This document shows positions 7,762 through 15,779 of a DNA stretch of 64,000 bases, in pieces. Origin of the DNA: JAIBJN01 sp035461525 (lineage in GTDB: Bacteria; Actinomycetota; Thermoleophilia; Gaiellales; Gaiellaceae); assembly GCA_035461525.1 (NCBI GenBank), contig DATHVD010000061.1, positions 26,580-90,579 of the forward strand. Direction: 5' to 3'. Both the position numbers and the translations under genes were made by a program. The notes beneath the pieces were generated by a model. It did no database searches. It was not told where the DNA came from and saw only the letters and a list, made by a program, of their open reading frames with translations. The first letter of the stretch is position 1. Each line of letters begins with the position of its first letter.

Positions 7762-8247
7762 CTACGGCGCGCCCGGATACCCGCCGCCCTGGGCGAGGAT
7801 CCTCGCCGCGAGGACGGCCGCGTTGCGAGCCCCGTTCACGGAGACGCACGCCACCGGGACGCCGGGGGGCATCTGCACGATCGAGAGGAGGGCGTCGAGA
7901 CCGCCCATGACGCTCTTCGACGACGTGAGCGGGACGCCGATCACCGGCAGCTCCGTGTACGCGGCGACCACGCCCGGCAGCGCCGCCGCCATGCCTGCGC
8001 CCGCGATGATGACGCGGGTTCCCCGCAGCGCGGCGCTGGCTGCGTAGTCGGCGACGCCGCGCGGGTCGCGGTGAGCCGAGAGGACCTGCAGCTCCCACGA
8101 GATCCCGCGTTGGTCCAGCTCGGCGCCGGCGGGCTCGATCGCCTCGCGGTCGGACTCCGAGCCGATGAGGATGCCGACCAGCGGGCCCTCGCCGTCGAGC
8201 TCGTCGAGAGCGGGGAGAGGTGCGGGGCTCCCCTCAGGCACGGGCAT
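7762..8247 (-). CDS. purE: N5-CAIR mutase PurE
   Basis: A 161-residue protein of normal length with the class I PurE marks: VGILIGSESDREAIEPA (GSxSD phosphate loop), the SAHRDP catalytic segment, AGAGMAAALPGVVAAYT and SIVQMPPGVPVACV. It converts N5-CAIR to CAIR. The usual SAHRTP is SAHRDP here. The ATG at 8247 overlaps the end of purD. No purK is present in the window. Confidence 0.94.
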   Translation of the reverse strand: MPVPEGSPAPLPALDELDGEGPLVGILIGSESDREAIEPAGAELDQRGISWELQVLSAHRDPRGVADYAASAALRGTRVIIAGAGMAAALPGVVAAYTELPVIGVPLTSSKSVMGGLDALLSIVQMPPGVPVACVSVNGARNAAVLAARILAQGGGYPGAP

Positions 8248-9454
8248 GGACGGCTCGCAGGGCGATGTCGTGACGGTACTGCACTCCGGGGAGCTCGATG
8301 CAGCGAACCGCTCGGTAGGCCCGCTCCCGCGCCTCGCCGATCGTGGCGCCGACGGCCGTGACGTCGAGCACACGGCCGCCCGCGCTGACGAGCGAGCCGT
8401 TCCGAAGGGCGGTGCCGGCGTGGAACACGAGAGCGTCCTCCGCGGTGGCCTCGTCGAGCCCCTCGATCGGCCGGCCGACCTCGGGCGCCTCCGGGTAGCC
8501 GGCCGAGGCGAGGACGACGGTCACCGCAGCCTCCGGCCCGACGGCGAGCTCGACGTCACCGAGCGATCCCGCGGCCGCGGCGGCGAGCGCCTCCAGCAGG
8601 TCGCCGTCCAGGCGCGGGAGGATCGCCTGCGTCTCGGGGTCGCCGAAGCGGCAGTTGAATTCGAGCACTCGCACGCCGTCCTCGGTCAGCATCAGCCCGG
8701 CGTAGAGGAGGCCCTGAAAGGAGGCCCCTCGCGCGGCGAGCTCGCGCAGAACCGGCCTGTGCACGATCTCCACAAGCGCCTCCGCTCGTGCCGAGCTCAC
8801 GCTCGGGACAGGCGAGTAGCTCCCCATGCCGCCGGTGTTCGGCCCCTCGTCTCCGTCGTGCAGGCGCTTGAAGTCCTGGGCGGGGGCGAGCGCGAGCGCG
8901 TCCTCGCCCGCGCACAGGGCGAAGACGGAGACCTCCTCGCCCTCGAGGAGCTCCTCGACGAGGACGGGGCCGCCGAACGCCGCCGCCTTCGGAAGCGCAG
9001 TCGCGAGCTCCTCCTCGGTCCGGCAGACGAAGACGCCCTTCCCAGCAGCGAGCCCGTCCGCCTTCAGCACGCACGGCGCGCGGGGCTGGTCGAGCGCTCG
9101 CGCCGTCGGGACGCCGGCCGCCTGCATGACCTCCTTGGCAAACGATTTCGAGCCCTCGATGCGCGCGGCCGTGGCGCTCGGGCCGAACACGGCGATCCCC
9201 GCGTGGCGCAGCTCGTCCGCGAGCCCCGCCACGAGCGGGGCCTCGGGGCCGACGACCACGAGGTCGATCCCGAGCTGGCGGCAGAGGTCGAGGAGCGCCT
9301 CGGCGTCGTCGGCGCGGAGAGGATGGCACGTACCGAGCGCGGCAATCCCGGGGTTGCCGGGGGCCGCGTGCAGGTCGCCCAGGCGTCCGCTCTGCGCGAT
9401 CTTCCACGCGAGCGCGTGCTCGCGCCCGCCCGAGCCCACTACGAGGACGTTCAC
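8234..9454 (-). CDS. purD: Phosphoribosylamine-glycine ligase PurD
   Basis: A 406-residue ATP-grasp ligase making GAR from phosphoribosylamine, glycine and ATP. The N-terminus VNVLVVGSGGREHALAWKIA, the VVVGPEAPLVAGLADELR block, KADGLAAGKGVFVC and the metal-binding LEFNCRFGDPETQAILPRL are all present. The GTG at 9454 lies exactly six bases from a TAGACT -10 box, marking the probable leaderless start of the purD-E-B-C-S-Q operon. Confidence 0.95.
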   Translation of the reverse strand: MNVLVVGSGGREHALAWKIAQSGRLGDLHAAPGNPGIAALGTCHPLRADDAEALLDLCRQLGIDLVVVGPEAPLVAGLADELRHAGIAVFGPSATAARIEGSKSFAKEVMQAAGVPTARALDQPRAPCVLKADGLAAGKGVFVCRTEEELATALPKAAAFGGPVLVEELLEGEEVSVFALCAGEDALALAPAQDFKRLHDGDEGPNTGGMGSYSPVPSVSSARAEALVEIVHRPVLRELAARGASFQGLLYAGLMLTEDGVRVLEFNCRFGDPETQAILPRLDGDLLEALAAAAAGSLGDVELAVGPEAAVTVVLASAGYPEAPEVGRPIEGLDEATAEDALVFHAGTALRNGSLVSAGGRVLDVTAVGATIGEARERAYRAVRCIELPGVQYRHDIALRAVHARA

Positions 9455-9460
9455 GCGGCG

Positions 9461-9466
9461 AGTCTA
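9461..9466 (-). promoter_or_regulatory. -10 box TAGACT, leaderless pur operon promoter
   Basis: On the minus strand TAGACT, six bases, then the purD GTG. It is divergent from the -10 box of the gene at 9516, with only about 40 bases between the two. Confidence 0.55.
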
Positions 9467-9503
9467 GTCGGGGGCTCGGGCGTTTGAGAGCCCCTCGCGG
9501 CGG

Positions 9504-9509
9504 TAGAAA
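9504..9509 (+). promoter_or_regulatory. -10 box TAGAAA, leaderless gene at 9516
   Basis: TAGAAA is followed by six bases and ATG 9516. It lacks the final T of the common TANNNT form. Confidence 0.35.
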
Positions 9510-9515
9510 CGGCTC

Positions 9516-9854
9516 ATGAGCGATCCCGGGGTCGACCGGCACCTCTGGCAGAGCGAGTGGGAGCAGCTCGAGCCCCTGGTCGTCGACGCGCCCGCGGAGG
9601 CCCTGCCGGAGCTCGACCGCCTCGTGGCGGCGATGCTCCGCGAGGAGGGCTACCCCCTCGAGGAGGGCGAGGCCGCGCGAACGGCCGAAGCCGGGATCGA
9701 GCCGGAGGTGCTCGCCGGCTACCGCGCTGCGCACGAGATCGCGGCGCTGGTCGAGCGGGGAGACGACGTCGACCCGGCCGAGATCGGCCAGGTCGTCGGG
9801 ATCTACCGCGAGCTGTACGAACATCTGCTGGCGCGCCAGGCCGACCTCGGGTAG
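9516..9854 (+). CDS. Small acidic helical protein, function unknown
   Basis: A 112-residue, Glu-rich and all-helical-looking protein (SDPGVDRHLWQSEWEQLEPL, then ALPELDRLVAAMLREEGYPL). It is divergent from purD. The repeated leucine/glutamate spacing suggests a helical bundle. It is conserved-looking, but I cannot name a family or role. Confidence 0.6.
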   Translation: MSDPGVDRHLWQSEWEQLEPLVVDAPAEALPELDRLVAAMLREEGYPLEEGEAARTAEAGIEPEVLAGYRAAHEIAALVERGDDVDPAEIGQVVGIYRELYEHLLARQADLG

Positions 9855-9916
9855 CCACAGGCCCGTCCCTGCCGGCCTGCCGTCTCATCACGACGCTTCC
9901 TGCTGCAAATCGGCAC

Positions 9917-9990
9917 ATTCCGTGACTCACGCGCGCGCATTCTCCGGATAGGCTTGAAGCGGAGGGAGGCATGCGGCGGCCCCCCGCGCG
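9917..9990 (+). repeat. Degenerate copy of the dispersed C1-locus repeat
   Basis: The stretch CACGCGCG-N13-TAGGCTTGAAGCGG has the same order and spacing as the copies at 41771 and 58649 (CAC.CGCG-N13-TACGCTCGAA-GCGG). The downstream part has diverged. It lies upstream of gmaS. Confidence 0.4.
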
Positions 9991-10123
9991 CGCCCGCGTC
10001 AATGAAGTGCGTCGAAAGTGCTTCGGGGCGCCGGGCCCCCGCCCGGCCCGTCCGCGCCCCCAGGACGCTCGGCTGCCGGGTCGAGACCCACCGCCGCACG
10101 ATCGTCTGGAGGCCGCGCGCTGC

Positions 10124-10140
10124 GGGCAATAGTATTGCCC
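10124..10140 (+). promoter_or_regulatory. 17-bp palindrome upstream of gmaS (candidate operator)
   Basis: GGGCAATA-G-TATTGCCC is a perfect dyad whose centre lies 57 bases before the gmaS GTG. It is A/T rich inside GC-rich DNA, as expected of a regulator site. A related half-site (TTGCCC..GGGCAA) occurs upstream of the trimethylamine dehydrogenase gene. Confidence 0.45.
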
Positions 10141-10188
10141 TTCCGTTCCGGCGGCCCCGCGCGCCGCCCGCCGAGAGGAGGAGAGCCC

Positions 10189-11586
10189 GTGCCGACCGAT
10201 CTGGAAACCTTCGTCCGCGCAGAGGGCCGCGACGAGTGGGTCGCCGACGTCCGCAAGCGGATCGACGAACTCGGGATCACGTACGTCTACTACCAGTTCC
10301 CGTCGGTGACCGGCCGCATCATGGGCAAGGGCGTGCCGGCACCCCACTGGGAGACGATCGCCGAGAAGGGATTCCAGCTCGTGTATGGCGCCACGGCGAA
10401 CCTCTTCACCGACCGGCACGGCAACTACATCGGTTACGGCCCGGAGGCCGCGGAGCTCGTCGGCGTGCCGGAGCCGGAGACGTTCATGCCGCTCCCGTGG
10501 GACCCGAAGGTCGCGCGCGTGTGGGTCACGTGCTTCCGCAACCGCGAGGAGCGGCAGGACCCCGGCGCGTTCCTCTCCTCGGACTGTCGCGGCAACCTCA
10601 AGCGCCTTCAGGCGGAGTTCGAGGAGGCGACCGGCCTGCACCTGCGCGCCGGCACCGAGCCCGAGATGATGTGGCTCAAGCTCGACGACAAGGGTGAGCC
10701 GTCGGTCGAGGGAAAGACGAAGCCCTACTGCTACCACATCGACCAGTTCTCCGAGCTCCAGCCGATCATCCACAAGGTGATCGAGTACGGGCAGCGCCTC
10801 GGCCTCGACATGATCCAGGGCGACCACGAGGACGCCCCGGGGCAGATCGAGCTCAACTTCGGCTTCGACCGCGCCGAGCAGACGGCCGACAACCTCTCGA
10901 CGTTCCGCCAGATCTGCAAGCAGGTCGGCCGCGAGCTCGACGCCTTCCCGTGCTTCATGCCGAAGCCCTTCATGGGCGTCTCGGCGAACGGGTGCCACCA
11001 CAACATCTCCCTCTGGCGCGAGGACGAGAACGCGTTCCTTCCCGACACCGACGACCAGCAGCGCCCCAGCAAGGTCGGCCTGCAGGCGATCGGCGGGATC
11101 ATCGAGCACCTCGCCGCGCTCACGGCCGTCACGGCGCCGACCATCAACTCGTACCGCCGCCTCTGGGACACGGGCTTCTGGGCGCCGGTGTTCGCCGACT
11201 GGGGCTACCAGAACCGCACGACCGCGCTCCGCGTGTCGGCGCCGGGGCGGTTCGAGTACCGCTCGGTCGACTCGGCCGTCAACCCCTACCTCTCGCTCGC
11301 TGCGCTCATCGCGGCCATGCGTGACGGGATCGAGCGCGATCTCGACCCGGGCGAGCCGGAGGAGCGGAACATCTACGAGGCGATGGAGGCCGGCAAGGAG
11401 GTCAGGAAGATCCCGATGACGTTCGGAGACGCGCTCGACGCGCTCGAGGAGGACGAGGTGATCCGGTCCGCACTGCCCGGCGATATGTACCGTGTCTTCA
11501 TGCACTACAAGCGGGACGAATGGGAGCGCTACTGCGCCCACGTCAGCGACTGGGACGTGAGCGAGTACCTCGACGTCCTGCCCTAG
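10189..11586 (+). CDS. gmaS: Glutamine-synthetase-family ligase, probable gamma-glutamylmethylamide synthetase GmaS (GlnT type)
   Basis: A 465-residue glutamine synthetase relative. The GS fold is clear: an N-terminal beta-grasp (ITYVYYQFPSVTGRIMGKGV), then RAGTEPEMMWLK with the metal-ligand Glu, the GDHEDAPGQIELNFGF and CFMPKPFMGVSANGCHHNIS ATP/metal loops, and NRTTALRVSAPGRFEYRS. The three genes after it encode the split glutamate-synthase-like MgsABC. That pairing (glnT-glxBCD in rhizobia; gmaS-mgsABC in methylotrophs) argues for ATP-dependent joining of methylamine to glutamate rather than ordinary ammonia assimilation. Sequence alone does not exclude a glutamine synthetase. The GTG at 10189 has a strong Shine-Dalgarno and fits the family N-terminus; longer upstream starts do not. 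Confidence 0.85.
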   Translation: MPTDLETFVRAEGRDEWVADVRKRIDELGITYVYYQFPSVTGRIMGKGVPAPHWETIAEKGFQLVYGATANLFTDRHGNYIGYGPEAAELVGVPEPETFMPLPWDPKVARVWVTCFRNREERQDPGAFLSSDCRGNLKRLQAEFEEATGLHLRAGTEPEMMWLKLDDKGEPSVEGKTKPYCYHIDQFSELQPIIHKVIEYGQRLGLDMIQGDHEDAPGQIELNFGFDRAEQTADNLSTFRQICKQVGRELDAFPCFMPKPFMGVSANGCHHNISLWREDENAFLPDTDDQQRPSKVGLQAIGGIIEHLAALTAVTAPTINSYRRLWDTGFWAPVFADWGYQNRTTALRVSAPGRFEYRSVDSAVNPYLSLAALIAAMRDGIERDLDPGEPEERNIYEAMEAGKEVRKIPMTFGDALDALEEDEVIRSALPGDMYRVFMHYKRDEWERYCAHVSDWDVSEYLDVLP

Positions 11587-11602
11587 GGGAAGGGCTCCAA
11601 CG

Positions 11603-12535
11603 ATGTGCGGAATCGCAGGCATCATCTACCGCGACGGCACCCACGAGGTCGGCCGGGACATGACGCGGATGCTCCAGTCCATGAAGCACCGCGGCCCCGA
11701 CTCGACCGGGTACGCGCTCTACCGGCCGCACGACCACCGTCTGGTCATGCGCTACACGCTCGCCGACTCGAACACCCCGCGCGACTTCGACTTCGGCGAC
11801 CGGCTCGAGCGCAACCAGCGCCAGGTCATCCAGCGGCTCCGGAGCATGGACGCGACGATCCACGACGTCGAGCGAGAGACCGAGTACGCCTACCGGGTCT
11901 CCTTCGAGCTCCCGAACGGCAGCCTGAAGGAGCTCGCCGACCGGATGGAGGACATCCCCGACTGCGAAGTGCTCTCGCTCGGGCACTCGCTGGAGATCGT
12001 CAAAGACCTCGGCGACGCCGAGGACGTCGCCGAGCAGTACGACCTCAAGGGCTTCACGGGGACGCACGCGATCGGCCACGTCCGCATGGCGACCGAGTCC
12101 GACGTGGACATCTCCGGCGCCCACCCGTACTGGGCGTATCCGTTCACCGACGTCGCCGTCGTCCACAACGGCCAGCTCACGAACTACTTCCAGTGGAAGC
12201 GCCGCCTCGAGCGCAACGACCATCGCTTCCAGTCGGAGTGCGACTCCGAGGTGATCGCCGTCTACCTCGCCGAGAAGATGAGCGACGGCGCGAGCCTCGA
12301 GGACGCGATGCGCGACTCCCTCGAGGAGCTCGACGGCGTCTTCACCTACATCGCCGTCACCGAGGACGCGCTCGGCGTCGCCAAGGACGAGATGGCCGCG
12401 AAGCCGCTCGTCCTCTACGAGTCCGACGGCGTCGTCGCGCTCGCCTCCGAGGAGATCGCCATCCGCGCGGTGGTGGAGCACGAGATCGACACCTACGACC
12501 CGTACGAGGGGGAGGTGATGGTGTGGCAACGGTAG
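11603..12535 (+). CDS. mgsA: Class II glutamine amidotransferase-like subunit, N-methylglutamate synthase MgsA (GlxB)
   Basis: A 310-residue Ntn-hydrolase domain beginning MCGIAGIIYRDG, so Cys2 is the N-terminal nucleophile after Met removal. SMKHRGPDSTGYALY, GHVRMATESDVDISGAHPYW and VVHNGQLTNYFQWKRRLE are the standard class II glutaminase blocks. In N-methylglutamate synthase this subunit cleaves the amide of gamma-glutamylmethylamide. It starts 16 bases after gmaS and overlaps mgsB by 13 bases. Confidence 0.88.
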   Translation: MCGIAGIIYRDGTHEVGRDMTRMLQSMKHRGPDSTGYALYRPHDHRLVMRYTLADSNTPRDFDFGDRLERNQRQVIQRLRSMDATIHDVERETEYAYRVSFELPNGSLKELADRMEDIPDCEVLSLGHSLEIVKDLGDAEDVAEQYDLKGFTGTHAIGHVRMATESDVDISGAHPYWAYPFTDVAVVHNGQLTNYFQWKRRLERNDHRFQSECDSEVIAVYLAEKMSDGASLEDAMRDSLEELDGVFTYIAVTEDALGVAKDEMAAKPLVLYESDGVVALASEEIAIRAVVEHEIDTYDPYEGEVMVWQR

Positions 12536-13311
12536 GCGAGAGCCGTGTCACCTACGACGCGCGCGGGCTGGCCGAGCCCTTCGCCGAGGCGCCGCGGACC
12601 GCGGACGTCGAGGGGGACCGGGCGACCTTCGACGCGCGCGACCTGACGACGCGCCAGATCAACCTCGAGCTGCGGCGCCTGATCTACGAGGAGGGCATCG
12701 GCGACGTGACCGTGCTGAACCCGGGCTCGAAGCACTCGCTCGGCGTCTGCATCCTCGCCCGCTGCCGCATCACCTTCGACGGGAGCCTCGGCTACTTCGG
12801 CTGCGGCCTCGCCGACGGGCCCGAGATCCACGTCACGGGCCGGGTCGGCTGGTCGGCGTGCGAGAACATGATGAGCGGCGTCGTCGTCGTCGACGGGAAC
12901 GCCGGCTCGCTCACGGGCGCGGCCATCCGCGGCGGCGACCTCGTCGTCAGGGGCAGGGTCGGCGCGCGCACCGGCATCGACCAGAAGGGCGGCACGATCA
13001 TCACGCTGGGGGACGCCGGCTCGATGACCGGGTTCATGATGCAGCGCGGCCGCCAGATCATCTGCGGCGACGTCGGCGCCGGCCTCGGCGATTCCATGTA
13101 CGACGGCACGATCTACGTCGCCGGGACGGTCAAGTCGCTCGGGATCGATTGCGTGCCCGGGGAGTGGACGGACGCCGACACGGAGCTGATCGAGCGCAAG
13201 TTCCGCATCTACGGCCTCGGCGACCCGCCCGACTTCCAGAAGTTCGTCTGCGGCAAGAAGCTCTACAACTACGACCACCTCGAGCCCTCCGAGCGCAAGC
13301 TCGTCCTCTAG
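12523..13311 (+). CDS. mgsB: GXGXG-domain subunit, N-methylglutamate synthase MgsB (GlxC)
   Basis: A 262-residue right-handed beta-helix like the C-terminal GXGXG domain of glutamate synthase: repeated turns such as GSLGYFGCGLADGPEIHV, GVVVVDGNAGSLTGAAIRGG, GDAGSMTGFMMQRGR and GDVGAGLGDSMYDGTIY. In the split enzyme it links the amidase and FMN subunits. The GTG at 12523 lies inside the end of mgsA behind GGGGGAGG, so translation is probably coupled. Confidence 0.88.
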   Translation: MATVGESRVTYDARGLAEPFAEAPRTADVEGDRATFDARDLTTRQINLELRRLIYEEGIGDVTVLNPGSKHSLGVCILARCRITFDGSLGYFGCGLADGPEIHVTGRVGWSACENMMSGVVVVDGNAGSLTGAAIRGGDLVVRGRVGARTGIDQKGGTIITLGDAGSMTGFMMQRGRQIICGDVGAGLGDSMYDGTIYVAGTVKSLGIDCVPGEWTDADTELIERKFRIYGLGDPPDFQKFVCGKKLYNYDHLEPSERKLVL

Positions 13312-13320
13312 GAGGCCCGG

Positions 13321-14799
13321 ATGACGACCAGCGACCGCTACGACAGCCTCGGCGACAACTACGGCAGCCGCCAGCCCGACCGGCGGACCGTCCTCGGCCG
13401 CAGCCCGATCTTCACGCCGGAGGTCCTGAACGACATCCACGTGAAGGCGGAGCTCGGGCGCTACCGCATGCGCGGCTTCTCGATGTTCAAGAAGATCCCG
13501 CACTGGGACGACCTCATGTTCATGCCGGGGACGCTGACCCGGTTCGTGATCGAGGGCTACCGGGAGAAGTGCGTGACGAAGACCGTCCTCGGGGCGCGCT
13601 TCGCCAAGAAGCCGATCGAGCTCGACATCCCGATCTACATCACCGGCATGAGCTTCGGGGCCCTCTCGCTCGAGGCGAAGATGGCGCTCGCCAAGGGCGC
13701 TTCAATGGCCGGCACGGCAACCTGCTCCGGCGAGGGCGGAATGATCCCGCCGGAGCGCGACCTCTCGATGAAGTGGTACTACCAGTGCATCCAGAGCCGG
13801 TACGGGTTCAACCCGCACCACCTGATGCTCGCCGACGCGGTCGAGTTCTTCATCGGCCAGGGCTGCAAGGTCGGCCTCGGCGGCCACCTGATGGGTCAGA
13901 AGGTGACCGAGCAGGTCGCGGAGATGCGCTCGCTCCCCGCGGGGATCGACCAGCGCTCGCCGGCGCGGCATCCGGACTGGCTCGGCCCCGACGACCTCTC
14001 GCTCAAGATCCAGGAGATCCGCGAGGCAACCGACTACCAGGTGCCGATCCAGCTCAAGCTCGGCGCCGCGCGCGTCTACGACGACGTGCGCATGGCCGCC
14101 AAGTGCGGGCCGGACATCATCTACCTGGACGGCGCCGAGGGCGGCACGGGCGCGGGCCCGCACATCGCGACGGAGGAGACGGGCATCCCGCTCATGGCCG
14201 CGATTCCCGAGGCACGGCGCGCACTCGAGGACGTCGGACTCGCCGACGAGATCGACCTCGTCGTCGCGGGCGGGATCCGCAACGGCGGCGACGTCGCCAA
14301 GGCGCTCTCGCTCGGCGCGAAGGCGGTGGCGATCGGGCACGCCGCGCTCGTCGCGCTCAACTGCAACAAGGAGATCCCCGGCGTCACCGACTACGAGGGC
14401 ACGATCGGCGTCCCGGCGGGCGAGTGCTACCACTGCCACACGGGCCGCTGCCCGGTCGGGATCACGACGCAGGATCCGGAGCTCCGCAAGCGCCTCGTCG
14501 TCGACGAGGCCGCCGAGCGCATCTACAACTTCCTGCACACGCTGACGCTCGAGGTGCAGATGCTCGCGCGGGCCTGCGGCAAGACGAACGTCCACTCGCT
14601 CGAGCCCGAGGATCTCTGCGCCCTCACCGTCGAGGCCGCGGCGATGGCGAAGGTGCCGCTGGCCGGCACGGACTACATCCCCGGGGTCAGCGAGGAGAAG
14701 GCGCTCGCCGAGATCAAGCGGCTCCTCGAGAAGCACGTCGAGTACCCGGTCGACTACCTGCCGGAGCAGCCCTCCGAGCTCGCCGGGGCGGGAGACTGA
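13321..14799 (+). CDS. mgsC: FMN-binding glutamate-synthase-like subunit, N-methylglutamate synthase MgsC (GlxD)
   Basis: A 492-residue barrel of the GltB2 type. It has the FMN/substrate segment LDIPIYITGMSFGALSLEAK, AGTATCSGEGGMIPPER, LDGAEGGTGAGP, VVAGGIRNGGDVAKALSLGA, and the Cys-rich cluster loop ECYHCHTGRCPVGITTQDP. It would transfer methylamine-derived nitrogen to 2-oxoglutarate to give N-methylglutamate. It starts nine bases after mgsB, and its stop overlaps the next gene as ATGA. Confidence 0.9.
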   Translation: MTTSDRYDSLGDNYGSRQPDRRTVLGRSPIFTPEVLNDIHVKAELGRYRMRGFSMFKKIPHWDDLMFMPGTLTRFVIEGYREKCVTKTVLGARFAKKPIELDIPIYITGMSFGALSLEAKMALAKGASMAGTATCSGEGGMIPPERDLSMKWYYQCIQSRYGFNPHHLMLADAVEFFIGQGCKVGLGGHLMGQKVTEQVAEMRSLPAGIDQRSPARHPDWLGPDDLSLKIQEIREATDYQVPIQLKLGAARVYDDVRMAAKCGPDIIYLDGAEGGTGAGPHIATEETGIPLMAAIPEARRALEDVGLADEIDLVVAGGIRNGGDVAKALSLGAKAVAIGHAALVALNCNKEIPGVTDYEGTIGVPAGECYHCHTGRCPVGITTQDPELRKRLVVDEAAERIYNFLHTLTLEVQMLARACGKTNVHSLEPEDLCALTVEAAAMAKVPLAGTDYIPGVSEEKALAEIKRLLEKHVEYPVDYLPEQPSELAGAGD

Positions 14800-15230
14800 T
14801 GACGAGAGAGCCCGAGAAGATCGTCTCGATCGACGCCGAGTACCTCTCCGGCCACCGCTTCTCGTACCAGGAGAACCTGGCCGAGGTCGAGGACGTCGAC
14901 CTCCTCGCCGCCACGCCGGGCGAGGACCTGAACTGGCTCGAGGACATCGAGCTGCTCGAGGAGGACGGCGTGCCGGCGGTCTTCGACCGCTACTCGAACT
15001 CGTTCCTCAAGATCTACTTCCCCATCCCCGAAGGGCGCGAGGACGAGATCGCGCGCAAGGTGCTCGTCAAGCACCTCCAGTCGGGCGAGTCCTACGGCAT
15101 CCAGCTCAAGGAGGCGCACGCGAAGTTTCCGCAGCCGGAGCTCGGCCCCTGGGTCGCAGGCTCGAAGACCGTCGGCGCCGACTGGAAGCCACCGGTGCTC
15201 GAGGGCTGGGAGCCCCCCGAAGGCCATTGA
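14799..15230 (+). CDS. Unrecognised fifth protein of the gmaS-mgs operon
   Basis: A 143-residue acidic soluble protein (TREPEKIVSIDAEYLSGHRF, EVEDVDLLAATPGEDLNWLE, FDRYSNSFLKIYFPIPEG, and a proline-rich tail PVLEGWEPPEGH). It has no signal peptide, membrane segment or known motif. It is translationally coupled to mgsC through an ATGA overlap and is followed directly by a strong hairpin, so it is clearly the last gene of the gmaS-mgsABC operon. An accessory subunit, stability factor or regulator of the enzyme is the natural guess, but no function can be assigned. Confidence 0.75.
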   Translation: MTREPEKIVSIDAEYLSGHRFSYQENLAEVEDVDLLAATPGEDLNWLEDIELLEEDGVPAVFDRYSNSFLKIYFPIPEGREDEIARKVLVKHLQSGESYGIQLKEAHAKFPQPELGPWVAGSKTVGADWKPPVLEGWEPPEGH

Positions 15231-15231
15231 A

Positions 15232-15265
15232 AAGGCGGCGGGGGCCGTGAGACCCCCGCCGCCTT
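15232..15265 (+). terminator. Strong hairpin ending the gmaS-mgs operon
   Basis: A 13-bp perfect stem (AAGGCGGCGGGGG with its complement) around an 8-base loop starts two bases after the stop at 15230. It has no T-tract but, because the stem is symmetric, could act in both directions, also ending the 29-residue gene on the minus strand. Confidence 0.65.
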
Positions 15266-15284
15266 CGTGTGGTCCTGTCGCGCG

Positions 15285-15374
15285 CTAGACGCGGCCGCGG
15301 CGGCCGTAGCCGACGCCGCCGAAGAGCACGAGCACGAGCAGGACGATGATGAGAATCCAGAGCCAGGTCGGCAT
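15285..15374 (-). CDS. 29-residue single-pass membrane peptide
   Basis: On the minus strand ATG 15374 opens a short frame, MPTWLWILIIVLLVLVLFGG followed by VGYGRRGRV and stop. It is one hydrophobic helix with a Trp-rich N-terminus and a basic C-terminal tail. A GGAGAGGTACACCC stretch before the ATG could be its ribosome site. Very similar mini-proteins of unknown role occur in actinobacteria (from memory). The gene is easy to miss because of its size. Confidence 0.6.
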   Translation of the reverse strand: MPTWLWILIIVLLVLVLFGGVGYGRRGRV

Positions 15375-15453
15375 GGGTGTACCTCTCCGTCGATGGTCGG
15401 GTCGTACAGGGCTTCACGTTGCCGCTCGAGGCAATCCGCAAACCCCCTGCGGG

Positions 15454-15777
15454 TCAAGCGCCGGCGTTCGTCTCCGAAGCCTCGGCCGCGTCCTTCAGGC
15501 TCGCTAGCGCGTGCTGCCAGAAGAGCTCGAGGTAGGCGCGCGCGTCGGCGAGCCCCTCGGGGGCGAGGGAGTAGAAGCGGCGCGTGCCGCGCGGCTCGTC
15601 GCGGACGAGGCGCGCGTCCTTCAGCACCCGCAGGTGCTGGGAGACCGCCGAGCGCGTGACGGGCAGCGCGTCGGCGATCTCCCGCACGCTGCGGGAGCCC
15701 TCCCGGCGGAGGAGGTCGAGAATGGCCCGGCGGGTCGGGTCGCCGAGGGCGTCGAGGACCTCGGTCCGGGCGGCCAC
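15454..15777 (-). CDS. ArsR-family transcriptional regulator
   Basis: A 107-residue winged-helix repressor. It begins VAARTEVLDALGDPTRRAIL and has the recognition region ALPVTRSAVSQHLRVLKDAR followed by the wing RGTRRFYSLAPEGL. The arsenic-type ELCVC metal site is absent, placing it with the metal-independent ArsR group that usually pairs with an SRPBCC/AHSA1 protein. The GTG at 15777 comes two bases after the SRPBCC stop; the two form one operon that it probably represses through the nested dyad at 16239-16277. Confidence 0.88.
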   Translation of the reverse strand: MAARTEVLDALGDPTRRAILDLLRREGSRSVREIADALPVTRSAVSQHLRVLKDARLVRDEPRGTRRFYSLAPEGLADARAYLELFWQHALASLKDAAEASETNAGA

Positions 15778-15779
15778 TC

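Larger units (their letters stand above)
9855..10188 (+). other. Leader region of the gmaS-mgs operon
   Basis: About 330 bases without a gene. It holds a degenerate copy of the dispersed repeat (about 9917-9990), a 17-base palindrome (10124-10140), and a GAGGAGGAG Shine-Dalgarno just before the GTG at 10189. Confidence 0.5.

Noticed and set aside
10189..11586. Confident call as ordinary GlnA
   Set aside because: Glutamine synthetase cannot be excluded by eye, but the coupled mgsABC genes make gamma-glutamylmethylamide synthetase the better call.
13321..14799. Ordinary glutamate synthase large subunit
   Set aside because: Amidase, FMN and GXGXG parts are three separate small genes behind a GmaS-like gene, which is the MgsABC/GlxBCD layout, not a 1500-residue GltB.
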